DNA of 64,000 bases, taken from positions 1 to 64,000 of the forward strand of contig NZ_JASVVV010000006.1 in NCBI RefSeq assembly GCF_030287405.1, written 5' to 3'. Under the pieces are notes generated by a model that was not told the origin of the DNA, did not search any database, and saw only the letters and a list, made by a program, of their open reading frames with translations. Source of the DNA: Halalkalicoccus sp. NIPERK01. Lineage in GTDB: Archaea > Halobacteriota > Halobacteria > Halobacteriales > Halalkalicoccaceae. Of the stretch, positions 16,734 through 25,064 are shown in pieces (position 1 is the stretch's first letter; each line of letters begins with the position of its first letter). The translations under genes were made by a program, and so were the position numbers.

Positions 16734-17468
16734 TCAGTCGGCCTGCGCGAGCGCTTCGGCGTCCTGCAGTCGCCGCTCGGCCTCGTCGCGGTCCTCGGGG
16801 TAGCCGACGTCGATCCGCCAGCCGTCCAGCCCGATCGCGTCGATCGTTCTCCCGGAGCGGATCAGGAGGTCGATCGCCTCGCTGATCTCGTACTCTCCCC
16901 GATTGGAGGGCTGGACGAGGTGACAGGCGTGGAAGATGGCGGGCGAGAACGTATAGAAGCCGGTCATCACGAGGTTCGTCGGCGGCTCCTCGGGCTTCTC
17001 GATGACCTCGGTGATCTCCCCGAAGTGGTTCGTATCGCAGACCCCGTACCTGCCCGCCTCCTCCCAGGGCACCTCCTCGACGAGGAACGCGGCGTCGGCG
17101 CGCTCCTCGCGCTGGCGTCGGACCACGTCCGCGAGGTTCGCGTTGAAGACGTTGTCCCCGAGCATCAGCATGAAGTCGTCGTCGATGTGTTCCTCGACGC
17201 ACAGCAGCGCGTGGGCCAGCCCCAACTGTTCGCGCTGGTGGGCGTAGGTGATCGGGATCTCCCGATAGGAGTCGCCGAAGTGCTCGATGATGTGTTCTTT
17301 CATGTAGCCGACGACGACCACGAACTCATCGGCGCCGAGTTCGGCCAGCCGGTCGAAACAGTGGGCGACCAGCGGCTTCCCGTCGACCTCGACCATCGCC
17401 TTCGGCTTGTCCTCGGTGAGCGGTCGCAATCGCGTCCCCTTGCCAGCGGCGAGTACAACGGCTTTCAT
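16734..17468 (-). CDS. sugar-1-phosphate nucleotidylyltransferase (AglF/RfbA-like)
   Basis: The 244-aa protein starts MKAVVLAAGKGTRLRPLTED, the nucleotide-binding signature of this family, followed by KPKAMVEVDGKPL and the metal-binding LGDN (about 106). It should join NTP and a hexose-1-phosphate to give an NDP-sugar. The haloarchaeal AglF, a glucose-1-phosphate uridylyltransferase in N-glycosylation, is a close functional candidate, but thymidylyl transfer is possible. The ATG at 17468 is preferred over an upstream TTG because a TATA box lies 27-28 bp before it. UDP-glucose dehydrogenase (23410) would use its product. Confidence 0.85.
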   Translation of the reverse strand: MKAVVLAAGKGTRLRPLTEDKPKAMVEVDGKPLVAHCFDRLAELGADEFVVVVGYMKEHIIEHFGDSYREIPITYAHQREQLGLAHALLCVEEHIDDDFMLMLGDNVFNANLADVVRRQREERADAAFLVEEVPWEEAGRYGVCDTNHFGEITEVIEKPEEPPTNLVMTGFYTFSPAIFHACHLVQPSNRGEYEISEAIDLLIRSGRTIDAIGLDGWRIDVGYPEDRDEAERRLQDAEALAQAD

Positions 17469-17490
17469 CGTATTGACAGACAACGTCCAT

Positions 17491-17500
17491 CTTTTAAATA
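17491..17500 (-). promoter_or_regulatory. TATA box for leaderless nucleotidylyltransferase transcript
   Basis: On the minus strand TATTTAAAAG is centred about 27-28 bp upstream of the ATG at 17468, the spacing expected for a transcript starting at the initiation codon. It sits in an AT-rich tract (17487-17525) unlike the surrounding GC-rich DNA. Confidence 0.6.
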
Positions 17501-17573
17501 ATTTTTGTTTTTGTGGATTCTACCAAACATCCAATCGATTTATTGACGTTCGAGCGCGGGGATCGCGGCGGTG

Positions 17574-18881
17574 TTACTCCCAGTTGTAGAGCGCGTCGCG
17601 GAAGATCGCCTCGACGTCCTCCTCGGTGACGGGTCGGGGGTTACACCGCAGCAGGCGCTCCTGTGTCTCGACGGTCTGGGAGGCGAGCCAGCCGACGTCG
17701 CCCTCGTCGATCCCCGCGAGTTCGGCCAAGCCACTCGGAAGGACGTTCAGGTCGCGCTGGAGCTGTACGTACTCCTCTTTGAGCGCGTCGGCGGCCTCGC
17801 GGGTGTTCAGTCCCGTGGTGTCGACGCCGAACATCTCCGCGAGGTCGGCGAAGCGCTCGGGATCGCTCGCGGCGTTGTACCCCAGCGTGCTCGCAGGGGT
17901 GAGGACGGCGATGGTCTCGCCGTGGTAGGTGTGATAGCGATTGCCGACGGGGTAGGCCATCGCGTGGCAGAGGCTCGCGCCGGCGGTCAGCCCGGAGATC
18001 GCACCCATCAAGGCTCCTTGAAGCATGACCGAGCGCGCCTCGAGGTCGTCGCCGTTGTGGACCGCCCGGCGGACGTTCGAGGAGAGCAGTTCGATGGCCT
18101 TCTCGCTGAACATCTCGGTGACGGGGGTGCGCCCGGCGTAGACGGGCCGGCTCGCGGGGTCCTCGGCGCGCAGCAGGCTGTCATAGGAGTGGGTGGTGTA
18201 CCCCTCGATGGCGTGGCCCAGCGCGTCCATCGCCGTTTTGGCGGTCTGCTCGGGGGGAAGCGTCGTCGTCAGCGTCGGATCGAGCACGGCGGCGTCCGCC
18301 CGGATGTGATCGCTCGATATCCCCTCCTTGATCTCCTTCTCCTCGACCGAGAGGATCGCCACGGGCGAGATCTCCGCACCGGTGCCCGCCGTGGTCGGCA
18401 TCAGGACCAAGGGAGGCCCGGATTCGGTGATGGCCTGGCCCTCGCCCGTGGGCTGGGCGACGTAATCGAGGGGCTGGCCGCCGTTGGCGATCACTGCCCG
18501 GGTGGTCTTTGCGGTGTCGATACAGCTGCCGCCGCCGAGGCCGATATAAAAATCGTAGCCCGACTCCCCCTGTTCGTCCCGAACGAACGAGATGCAGTCC
18601 TCGACCGCCTCGATCGAGGGTTCGCGCTCCGACCCGTCGTAGACGTCGACCTCGTAGGCGTCGAGTTGCTCGCGGACGCGTTCGGCGTGGCCCAACTCGA
18701 GGAGGTTCTCGTCGGTGACGAGCAGGCCGCGGGAGCCGGGGTCGACACCCAAATCCTCGAACTGGAAGTCGAGTTCCTCGACCGCGTTTCGGCCGAATCG
18801 GATCCGGGGCATCTCGAGTTCCCAGACCGTCTCGGGGGCCTGGACGTGCTCGGGCGCGGAGACCGAGCGCTCGTAGCCCAT
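17574..18881 (-). CDS. iron-containing alcohol dehydrogenase (4-hydroxybutyrate dehydrogenase-like)
   Basis: The 435-aa protein is a type III (Fe-ADH) dehydrogenase: GGGSC at 116-120 for NAD(P), D219-x3-H223 (MDALGHAIE), H306 (CHAMAYPVG) and H320 (TYHGE) as metal ligands. It resembles enzymes of the hydroxyacid-oxoacid transhydrogenase/4-hydroxybutyrate dehydrogenase branch. Its ATG overlaps the stop of the lactonase gene by one base (TGATG), so the pair is translationally coupled. A gamma-lactonase plus Fe-ADH pair is known from the Agrobacterium blcBC (attLM) locus, where lactone is opened and 4-hydroxybutyrate oxidised to succinate semialdehyde. I infer the same here. No semialdehyde dehydrogenase lies nearby. 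Confidence 0.85.
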   Translation of the reverse strand: MGYERSVSAPEHVQAPETVWELEMPRIRFGRNAVEELDFQFEDLGVDPGSRGLLVTDENLLELGHAERVREQLDAYEVDVYDGSEREPSIEAVEDCISFVRDEQGESGYDFYIGLGGGSCIDTAKTTRAVIANGGQPLDYVAQPTGEGQAITESGPPLVLMPTTAGTGAEISPVAILSVEEKEIKEGISSDHIRADAAVLDPTLTTTLPPEQTAKTAMDALGHAIEGYTTHSYDSLLRAEDPASRPVYAGRTPVTEMFSEKAIELLSSNVRRAVHNGDDLEARSVMLQGALMGAISGLTAGASLCHAMAYPVGNRYHTYHGETIAVLTPASTLGYNAASDPERFADLAEMFGVDTTGLNTREAADALKEEYVQLQRDLNVLPSGLAELAGIDEGDVGWLASQTVETQERLLRCNPRPVTEEDVEAIFRDALYNWE

Positions 18882-19678
18882 CAGGACCACCCCGAGAGCG
18901 CCGCGTACTGGTCGGGGTCGTGCCCGTAGACGACCGTCGCGTCGTACCGCCGTTCGAGGTCCTTGATCCGCTGGAGCGTCTCGAACCAGTGGCGCTTGCT
19001 CCAGAGCAGGCCCGCCCCCAGCGGCATCTCCTCCTCGTAGTTCTCGGACTGATAGATCTCGTCGCCGGTGAACACCAGGGTCTCGTCCTCGAGGTGGATC
19101 ACCGTCCCCGTCAGGCCGGGCGTGTGGCCCGGGAACCGGACGAACTCGACGTCCTCGAAGCGCGTCTCTCGGTCGCGGTGCAGAACCTCCCAGTTGAGGT
19201 CGTGATCGAAGTCCTTTAGGATATAGGCCGCGCTTCCCTCGTCGGTCTTCGCGCTGTAGTATGCGAACTTGATCTCCTGTTCGTGGACGAACACGGGGAC
19301 GTCCGTCCCGTCGAAGTGATGCAGGCCCCCGGCGTGATCCAGGTGGAGGTGCGTCTGGAAGACGTAGTCGATGTCGTCGAGGCCGTAGCCCGCGCTGTCG
19401 AGGTCGTCCTCGAGCGTGTGCTCATCGGCGTCGTGCGGGTAGAAGGCCTGTTTCAACCCCTCGGGCCAGTGGCCGTCGAGGGCGTCCTCGTGGTTGCCGG
19501 TGTCCCAGAGGATCGTTCCCTCGGGGTGATCGATCACGAGGTTGTACACCGGGATCTCGGCGTACTCCGTCTCGGGGTTCGGCTCGTCGTACGTTCCGAG
19601 CGTGTTCCCCTCGATCATGTAGTTCAGATCGCACAGGAGCCCGCCCCTGTCGATCACGTCGATGGTGGCATCGACCAT
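18881..19678 (-). CDS. metallo-beta-lactamase-fold lactonase (AHL/gamma-butyrolactonase-like)
   Basis: The 265-aa protein has the dinuclear zinc motif H110-L-H112-L-D114-H115, with H185 (FPGHTPG), D206 (FTGDE) and H253 (VVYGHD) completing the site. The length and the N-terminal region with WDTGNH match the AttM/AiiB lactonase branch rather than glyoxalase II. It would hydrolyse gamma-lactones, either N-acyl homoserine lactones or gamma-butyrolactone, in the cytoplasm. The translationally coupled downstream Fe-ADH favours gamma-butyrolactone catabolism over signal quenching, though both are possible. It begins the two-gene operon. Confidence 0.85.
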   Translation of the reverse strand: MVDATIDVIDRGGLLCDLNYMIEGNTLGTYDEPNPETEYAEIPVYNLVIDHPEGTILWDTGNHEDALDGHWPEGLKQAFYPHDADEHTLEDDLDSAGYGLDDIDYVFQTHLHLDHAGGLHHFDGTDVPVFVHEQEIKFAYYSAKTDEGSAAYILKDFDHDLNWEVLHRDRETRFEDVEFVRFPGHTPGLTGTVIHLEDETLVFTGDEIYQSENYEEEMPLGAGLLWSKRHWFETLQRIKDLERRYDATVVYGHDPDQYAALSGWS

Positions 19679-19748
19679 GCCGGCCGATCACACGGGAGCG
19701 CCATCAACCTAGTCATGCGAAACGGGGCTGACAGGTCAGGGGACCGAT

Positions 19749-20780
19749 TCAGGGCCCGACCCGGAGTCGAAATCCGGCGTCGTCGGGATCCTCGAGCGCC
19801 GCGTCCCAGCCGTGTGCGGCCGCGATAGCGGAGACGAGCGTCGCCCCGCAGTCGTCGGTGTCGGTATCGTCGAGCGCCGTCCGAAACGCGCGGTAGCGTG
19901 CGGTGGGAGTCTCGAACCCGGTCGCCGTGATCAGGAACCCCGGACCGTCGGCGCGGACGGTCACGTTCGTGCCCCCGTGGCCGGCGACGCGCCCGAAGAC
20001 GACCTCGAAGAACAGTTCCAGGAGGTGTGGGTCGGCGCACAGGAACGCGTCCGTTTCGACCGCGAGCGTCGCCGACCCGGGATCGACCGCCGTCCACGCG
20101 TCGGTCGCGGTCTCCCGGATCGGCACCTCGACGAGGGTCGTGATGCCCCGTCCAGCGCGGGCGACGGCGACGAGTTCGTCGACCAGCGCCGCCGCCCGGT
20201 CGACCGCGCGCTCGGTCCGGTCGAGGTACTCGTCGTCGCCGGTCTCGCGCGCGAGGATCGCGTACTCGCGTGCCACCATGAGCGGGTTCCGGAGGTCGTG
20301 TGAGAGGCCCGCCCTGAGCGACTCGAGACAGCGGTTTTTCGTGCGGCGTCGCTCGTCGAGGGCCCGCGGGTCGGGAATGCTCGTGCCGTGATCGGACCCG
20401 GTCGGGCGTTCTGCGCCACGGCGACGGTTCGTCGCCCGGGAGAGCAGCGAAACGACGCGCCCCGGCGTCGTCCGGAGGATCGAGGTCTCGATCCAGCCGT
20501 CGACGAGGGGGGCGAACGACGCCGGAACGCTGGCCACGGTGTCGAGCGCCTCGACGACGGCGATCACGGGGACCGCCGGCCGCTCGGATCGGAGGCGCCG
20601 GATAGCCGCCTCGCTCCCCGAATCTCGCGTCGTCGCGTCGTAGAGCACCGCCTCGAACCGACCGGCCGGGTCCTGCGGTTCGGCGAGCGACTCGGCGACC
20701 GAGAGCGTCGCGCCGCTTCGGTCGAGAGCGGCGACGACCTCGCTGGCGAGCGGTTCGGTCGAGAGATAGCGGATACGCAT
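19749..20780 (-). CDS. histidine kinase with degenerate ATPase domain
   Basis: The 343-aa protein has a receiver-like N-terminal domain (about 1-115, without a clear phospho-Asp), a linker, a HisKA dimerisation domain with H161 in GLSHDLRNPLMVARE, and a C-terminal HATPase-like domain (about 225-343). The ATPase N-box lacks the usual Asn (ELFFEVVFGRVAGHGG) and no DxGxG G1 box is seen, so autophosphorylation may be weak or absent. No membrane helix is present. It is divergent from a stand-alone response regulator (20898), the obvious partner. I start at the ATG at 20780, because the upstream in-frame region is low-complexity. Confidence 0.7.
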   Translation of the reverse strand: MRIRYLSTEPLASEVVAALDRSGATLSVAESLAEPQDPAGRFEAVLYDATTRDSGSEAAIRRLRSERPAVPVIAVVEALDTVASVPASFAPLVDGWIETSILRTTPGRVVSLLSRATNRRRGAERPTGSDHGTSIPDPRALDERRRTKNRCLESLRAGLSHDLRNPLMVAREYAILARETGDDEYLDRTERAVDRAAALVDELVAVARAGRGITTLVEVPIRETATDAWTAVDPGSATLAVETDAFLCADPHLLELFFEVVFGRVAGHGGTNVTVRADGPGFLITATGFETPTARYRAFRTALDDTDTDDCGATLVSAIAAAHGWDAALEDPDDAGFRLRVGP

Positions 20781-20897
20781 CGTCGACGGATGGACGATAC
20801 GGACGGACGAACTTATTAGTGTACTAATGGGATTCCGCGTACCCGGTCGGCCGCGCGGATCACTCGAATTTTTATCGTGGTGAATCGTAGCGCAGAT

Positions 20898-21302
20898 ATG
20901 AACGACGAGGACTCGGGGCGGATCCACGTCCTCTGTGTCGACGACGAGCGTGACAGCGCCGATCTGACGGCGCTCCGCCTCGAACGGATCGACGGGCGGT
21001 TCGCCGTCGGGACGGCGACCAGCGCCGAGGCCGGGTTCGAGTATCTGGAGGAAAACGACGTCGACTGCGTCGTGAGCGACTACAAAATGCCCGACGTGGA
21101 CGGGATCACGTTCTTCGAACTGGTCCGTGACGAACGCCCACGGCTCCCCTTCATCCTGTTTACCGGCCGGGGTTCGTCGGGCGTCGCCGACGACGCCCGC
21201 TCGCGCGGCGTGACCGACTACCTCGAGAAGGACGCCGAGAACCGGTATCAGGTGCTCGCCGACCAGATCAAGAGCGCGGTCGAGAAGGCCCGCCGTCCGT
21301 AG
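20898..21302 (+). CDS. stand-alone response regulator receiver
   Basis: The 134-aa protein is a single CheY-like receiver with the acidic pair D15/D16 (CVDDE), phospho-acceptor D61 (VVSDYKMPDVDG), T89 (LFTGRG) and K111 (DYLEKD), so unlike its two neighbours in this window it keeps every key residue. There is no output domain, so it works by protein contact or phosphotransfer. Divergence from the histidine kinase gene, with only about 117 bp between starts, suggests a two-component pair sharing one control region. Confidence 0.85.
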   Translation: MNDEDSGRIHVLCVDDERDSADLTALRLERIDGRFAVGTATSAEAGFEYLEENDVDCVVSDYKMPDVDGITFFELVRDERPRLPFILFTGRGSSGVADDARSRGVTDYLEKDAENRYQVLADQIKSAVEKARRP

Positions 21303-21321
21303 GGCGACGTCGGCGGACCGG

Positions 21322-21975
21322 TCAGCGAAGCGACTGCTCCTGTGAGATCAGCGCCTGTTCGACGAGCGCCTCGACGCCGCGTCTGATCCGCTGGGAGAGC
21401 GCGCTGTCGCTGATCCCCAGTTCCTCCGCGAGGGCGGCCTGGCTGATCCGACGCGGGACCCGGAAGTAGCCCGAACGGTACGCCGTCGCGAGCGTATCGC
21501 GCTGGATCGACGAGAGCGACGTCGTCACCTCGCTGAACGGGGGGTGGTGGATCCGACGAAGCGTGACCGGGATTCCCGCCTCGGTCAGCGCGATATTGAA
21601 CCGCGAGAGGTCCTCGTGGGTCGCGAAGCGGAGCCGGAAGTCCCAGCTCTCGGCGAGGCCGTACGCGTCGAGGACCGTCGCGTCGGCCTCGCCGAGCGCG
21701 TCGACGAGTTCGTTCCCGGCCGGCGACCAGCGTACTTCGAACAGCGTCTCCGAGTCGACCGTCATGACGACGTCTACCCGGTCGATCCGGGCGTGTGCGC
21801 CGAGCGCCGAGCGGATCGCCTCCGGATCGTCCGCCTCGATCCACAGAAGCGGCATGACGGTTTCGCGAACCGGCACGACGCCTTCGAGTTCGATCCGCGC
21901 GTCCGGGAACGATCGTAGCACGTCCCCGACCGGAAACGTCGAGGACGGGAGCGTGATGTCGGCGATTACGGTCAT
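21322..21975 (-). CDS. HTH_10 (bacterio-opsin activator family) regulator
   Basis: The 217-aa protein has an N-terminal bacterio-opsin-activator-type ligand or interaction domain (about 1-150) and a C-terminal HTH_10 (about 160-212) with SSIQRDTLATAYRSGYF and QAALAEELGISDSALSQRIRRG. It is a DNA-binding regulator without receiver or PAS domain. The ATG at 21975 is preceded by a TATA-like TCTATATC at 22025-22032. Upstream of that lie two 13-bp direct repeats (22061-22117), a candidate binding site for this or a related regulator. It is divergent from the glycosyltransferase at 22198. Confidence 0.85.
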   Translation of the reverse strand: MTVIADITLPSSTFPVGDVLRSFPDARIELEGVVPVRETVMPLLWIEADDPEAIRSALGAHARIDRVDVVMTVDSETLFEVRWSPAGNELVDALGEADATVLDAYGLAESWDFRLRFATHEDLSRFNIALTEAGIPVTLRRIHHPPFSEVTTSLSSIQRDTLATAYRSGYFRVPRRISQAALAEELGISDSALSQRIRRGVEALVEQALISQEQSLR

Positions 21976-22060
21976 CGTTCTGGGAGATGGCGCGTTGACC
22001 CCCGCCACCGATGGGGACACCCTGATATAGAAGGGGTTCGACAAAAACGCTCCGGCTTCG

Positions 22061-22117
22061 CTTCGGTATCGAAGGTTCGAACCGGCGTGACGGCGGGAGT
22101 CCACCTTCGGTATCGAA
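22061..22117. promoter_or_regulatory. paired 13-bp direct repeats, candidate operator
   Basis: CTTCGGTATCGAA occurs at 22061-22073 and again at 22105-22117, 44 bp apart (about four helical turns), in the divergent gap between the HTH_10 gene and the glycosyltransferase. Each is nearly palindromic (TTCG..CGAA). A separate perfect palindrome GGTTCGAACC (22074-22083) adjoins the first copy. The position upstream of the regulator's TATA box suits activator binding. Confidence 0.45.
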
Positions 22118-22197
22118 CGGCGTCCGCGCGAACGGCGGCGGCGAGGTCGAAGGCAACGACTCAACGTCCGTCTAGCGTGCCTGATAGCTGATACATC

Positions 22198-23244
22198 ATG
22201 CAGACGGCAATAGGGGAGGACGTGCGGGGCGGTGCTCGAATCCGGGTGGACCCGTCCGCAACGAGTGCCCCGCAGATCGACGCCGAACTCGTCCGACCGG
22301 AGCGAGTCTCGTATCGCCCGGCGTCCGCCGACGCCCAGCGGCCGATGGTCGTCGTCGGGATTCCGGCGCACAACGAGGCAGGGTCGATCGCGAGCGTGAT
22401 CGGGGCGACCAGGGAGCACGCCGACGCCGTGTTCGTCGTCGACGACGGGAGTCGGGACGGGACCGCGACGGAGGCCCGGAGGGCCGGCGCGACGGTCGTC
22501 GAACACGAGTACAACCGGGGGTACGGGACGGCGCTCGGAACGCTCTTTCGGGCGGCCGAGCGCGAGGGGGCGACACACCTCGTCGTTCTCGATGCGGACG
22601 GGCGACACGACTCGCGTGACATCCCGAGGCTCCTCTCGAAGCAGCGCGAGACCGACGCCGACATCGTCATCGGGAGTCGGTTCGTCGATGGCGCGACCAC
22701 CGGGTTCCCGCCGTATCGGCGGGTCGGCCTGGCGGCGATCAACGCGCTCACCAACCTGAGCATGGGGCGTCTCCGACCGGGGGCGCGCATCGCGGACACC
22801 CAGAGCGGTTTCCGGGCGTACAACCGTCGTGCGATCGCGGGCCTGGCCGGCGACGAGACCATCGGGACGCGGATGGGTGCCAGCACGGACATCCTCTATC
22901 ACGCACACGAGCGGGGCTACGCGATCGAGGAGGTCGGCATCTCGGTGCGATACGACGTCGAGAACGCGACCAGCATCGACCCGCTCGCCCACGGGTACGG
23001 TCTCGTGAGCGACATCGCCAGGACGGTCCAGCGTTCACACCCGCTGCTCAGCCTCGGCGCACCGGGCCTCCTCGGCGCCCTCCTGGGCGTTACGATGGCC
23101 TACTGGCTCGTTTCGGGCTTTCTCTCGACCGGCGCCGTCTCCTACGGCCTGTTCGTGGCCTCGGCGCTGTTGCTGACCGGTGGCGTGCTCGCCGCGACGG
23201 CCGCCGTCGTCCTCTACACGCTGGGTCTCTCGCGGGAGGTCTGA
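22198..23244 (+). CDS. GT2 glycosyltransferase, dolichyl-phosphate sugar synthase type
   Basis: The 348-aa protein has a GT-A fold domain starting VVVGIPAHNEAGSIASVI, the nucleotide site VFVVDDGSRDGT, and the metal-binding DAD in VVLDADGRHD (about 130). The central RYDVENATS motif and two C-terminal helices (about 280-306 and 315-345) place it with dolichyl-phosphate glucose/mannose synthases such as haloarchaeal AglD/AglJ. It would transfer a sugar from an NDP-sugar to a membrane polyprenyl phosphate on the cytoplasmic face. Its stop codon TGA is the first triplet of repeat element copy D. UDP-glucose dehydrogenase follows. Confidence 0.85.
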   Translation: MQTAIGEDVRGGARIRVDPSATSAPQIDAELVRPERVSYRPASADAQRPMVVVGIPAHNEAGSIASVIGATREHADAVFVVDDGSRDGTATEARRAGATVVEHEYNRGYGTALGTLFRAAEREGATHLVVLDADGRHDSRDIPRLLSKQRETDADIVIGSRFVDGATTGFPPYRRVGLAAINALTNLSMGRLRPGARIADTQSGFRAYNRRAIAGLAGDETIGTRMGASTDILYHAHERGYAIEEVGISVRYDVENATSIDPLAHGYGLVSDIARTVQRSHPLLSLGAPGLLGALLGVTMAYWLVSGFLSTGAVSYGLFVASALLLTGGVLAATAAVVLYTLGLSREV

Positions 23245-23346
23245 TACTGTCGGTCGGACACACGAACATCGCCGGTGACAACGGCGAGCAGGGACCGCGC
23301 TCGTGGCCGTCACATCGACTCCGGAAGTCCCCTGACCGACAGCATG
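23242..23346 (+). repeat. 105-nt stop-codon-linked element, copy D
   Basis: Starts TGATACTGTCGGTCGG and ends CTGACCGACAGCATG, the same inverted ends as copies A-C, but 8 nt shorter and more divergent inside. Its TGA (23242-23244) is the stop codon of the glycosyltransferase gene. This copy lies on the plus strand, so the element keeps its orientation relative to the gene it ends. Confidence 0.65.
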
Positions 23347-23409
23347 AGCGGGCGGCCGGACGACGCGGTATCCAAACCCTGATTACAATCAGTGAAGACA
23401 CTCCACGTA

Positions 23410-24702
23410 ATGAACATCGCAGTCGTCGGCAGCGGCTACGTCGGGACGACCATCGCCGCCTGTTTCGCCGACCTCGGCCACGAGGTGACGGCCATCGACA
23501 TCGACGAGGGGATCGTCGAACGGCTCAACCGCGGCGAGGCGTCGATCCACGAACCCGGCCTCGACGAACTGCTCGAAGCGCACGCCGGCGGGCGTCTCCG
23601 GGCGACGACCGACTACGACGCGATCCGCGACTGCGAGGTGACGTTCCTCGCGCTGCCGACCCCCTCCCGCGAGGACGGCAGCATCGACGCCTCGATCATC
23701 GAGACCGGCGCACGCTCGGTCGGCGAGGCGCTCGCGGGCACCGACGAGGACCACCTCGTCGTCGTCAAGAGCACGGTGATCCCCGGCACCACGGAGGGGA
23801 TGCTGATCCCGGCGATCGAGGCGGGTGCGGGCGAGGCCGTCGGCGAGCGGATCCGAGTGGGGATGAACCCGGAGTTCCTCCGGGAGGGGTCGGCGGTGAC
23901 GGACTTCCTCGAACCCGACAAGGTGGTGCTGGGGGCCGACGACGACCGGAGCCGCGACCGCCTCGCGCGCGTGTTCGAGCCCCTGATCGAGCGGGCCGAT
24001 CCCGCCGTCGTCGAGGCGACAGTGAGGGAGGCCGAGATGATCAAGTACGCGAACAACGCGTTTCTCGCGACGAAGATCAGCCTGATCAACGAGTTGGGCA
24101 ACATCTGCAAGGAGCTCGGCGTCGACGCCTACCGGGTCGCCGACGCCATCGGCCTGGACGAGCGGATCGGCGAGCGGTTCCTTCGTTCGGGCGTGGGATG
24201 GGGCGGGTCGTGTTTCCCGAAGGACGTCGACGCGCTCCGGGCCGCGGCCCGCGAGGCCGGCTACGAACCGGAACTGCTCGACGCCACCGTGGGCGTCAAC
24301 GACCGCCAGCCCGAACGGATGCTCGCGCTCCTCGAGGACCACGTCGACCTCGCGGGCGCGCGGATCGCCGTCCTCGGCCTCGCGTTCAAGCCCGGCACGG
24401 ACGACGTGCGCAACTCGCGGTCGATCCCCGCCATCGAGGGGCTCGAAGCGCGCGGCGCGGAGGTCGTCGCCTACGACCCCGTCGCGACCGGGACGATGCG
24501 CGAACGGTTCCCCGACGTCGAGTACGCGGCGTCGGCCGCCGAGGCGCTGTCGGACGCGGACGGCGCGCTCGTGATGACCGACTGGGACGAGTTCGCCGCC
24601 CTCGACGACGAGTTCGAGGCGATGGCAACCCCGGTGGTGATCGACGGCCGGCGGATCGTCGAGCCCCGGGAGGGGATCACCTACGAGGGGTTGACCTGGT
24701 GA
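23410..24702 (+). CDS. UDP-glucose 6-dehydrogenase (AglM/Ugd family)
   Basis: The 430-aa protein has the N-terminal Rossmann motif [14 protein letters not shown], the central [17 protein letters not shown] helix, and the catalytic Cys C268 in [13 protein letters not shown], then the C-terminal substrate domain ([14 protein letters not shown]). It oxidises UDP-glucose twice with NAD to UDP-glucuronic acid. In haloarchaea AglM supplies glucuronate for N-glycans and other polymers. The ATG at 23410 begins the Rossmann strand directly, while an in-frame Met 18 bp earlier adds nothing conserved. Its neighbour glycosyltransferase fits the same pathway. Confidence 0.92.
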   Translation: MNIAVVGSGYVGTTIAACFADLGHEVTAIDIDEGIVERLNRGEASIHEPGLDELLEAHAGGRLRATTDYDAIRDCEVTFLALPTPSREDGSIDASIIETGARSVGEALAGTDEDHLVVVKSTVIPGTTEGMLIPAIEAGAGEAVGERIRVGMNPEFLREGSAVTDFLEPDKVVLGADDDRSRDRLARVFEPLIERADPAVVEATVREAEMIKYANNAFLATKISLINELGNICKELGVDAYRVADAIGLDERIGERFLRSGVGWGGSCFPKDVDALRAAAREAGYEPELLDATVGVNDRQPERMLALLEDHVDLAGARIAVLGLAFKPGTDDVRNSRSIPAIEGLEARGAEVVAYDPVATGTMRERFPDVEYAASAAEALSDADGALVMTDWDEFAALDDEFEAMATPVVIDGRRIVEPREGITYEGLTW

Positions 24703-24778
24703 AGCGGCGTCCCGACCGAGGGATTCGGGGCGCTATGGGAGTGTACAAGTACGAGCGGAGTATGCAAGTAAAGACCTC

Positions 24779-24988
24779 ATGGCGGCACGGGGCGATCTAT
24801 CCGATAGGTGGTCATGCCTGCAATTTACCTGTACCGACTGTGAGTGGACCGCGAGCGGTGTCGACGACGACTCGCGATCCCCCTCGAAACGGGCGATCGA
24901 ACACCACGTCGACTGCGGCCACCACATCGAACGGATCGACGACGCGTTCGTCCTCATGGCGGACCACTCGACGTTTCGGTCCCGCTGA
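24779..24988 (+). CDS. small CCHH zinc-finger protein, paralogue of 2496-2708
   Basis: The 69-aa product has C18-x2-C21-E-W, then KRAI, H43 and H48/H49 (HHVDCGHH), the same order and spacing as the zinc-finger gene at 2496-2708, with a variable acidic loop between. It is followed by a short tail (FVLMADHSTFRSR). It is probably cytoplasmic and binds one zinc ion. It lies between UDP-glucose dehydrogenase and an HTH_10 regulator, on the same strand but separated by about 75 bp from each. Confidence 0.6.
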   Translation: MAARGDLSDRWSCLQFTCTDCEWTASGVDDDSRSPSKRAIEHHVDCGHHIERIDDAFVLMADHSTFRSR

Positions 24989-25064
24989 CGTCATCCACCG
25001 GGCGGCGGTCGTACCCGGTGTACGATGACGAGTCCTATATCCGTCTTCGGGCAGTATGGGATCC

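Noticed and set aside
22074-22083. GGTTCGAACC resembling the T-arm of a tRNA
   Set aside because: No acceptor, D or anticodon stems can be built around it; it is better read as a palindrome in a control region.
21976-22992. N-terminal extension of the HTH_10 regulator on the minus strand by about 340 codons
   Set aside because: The extension is Arg/Pro-rich and antisense to the glycosyltransferase; the conserved domain begins at the ATG at 21975.
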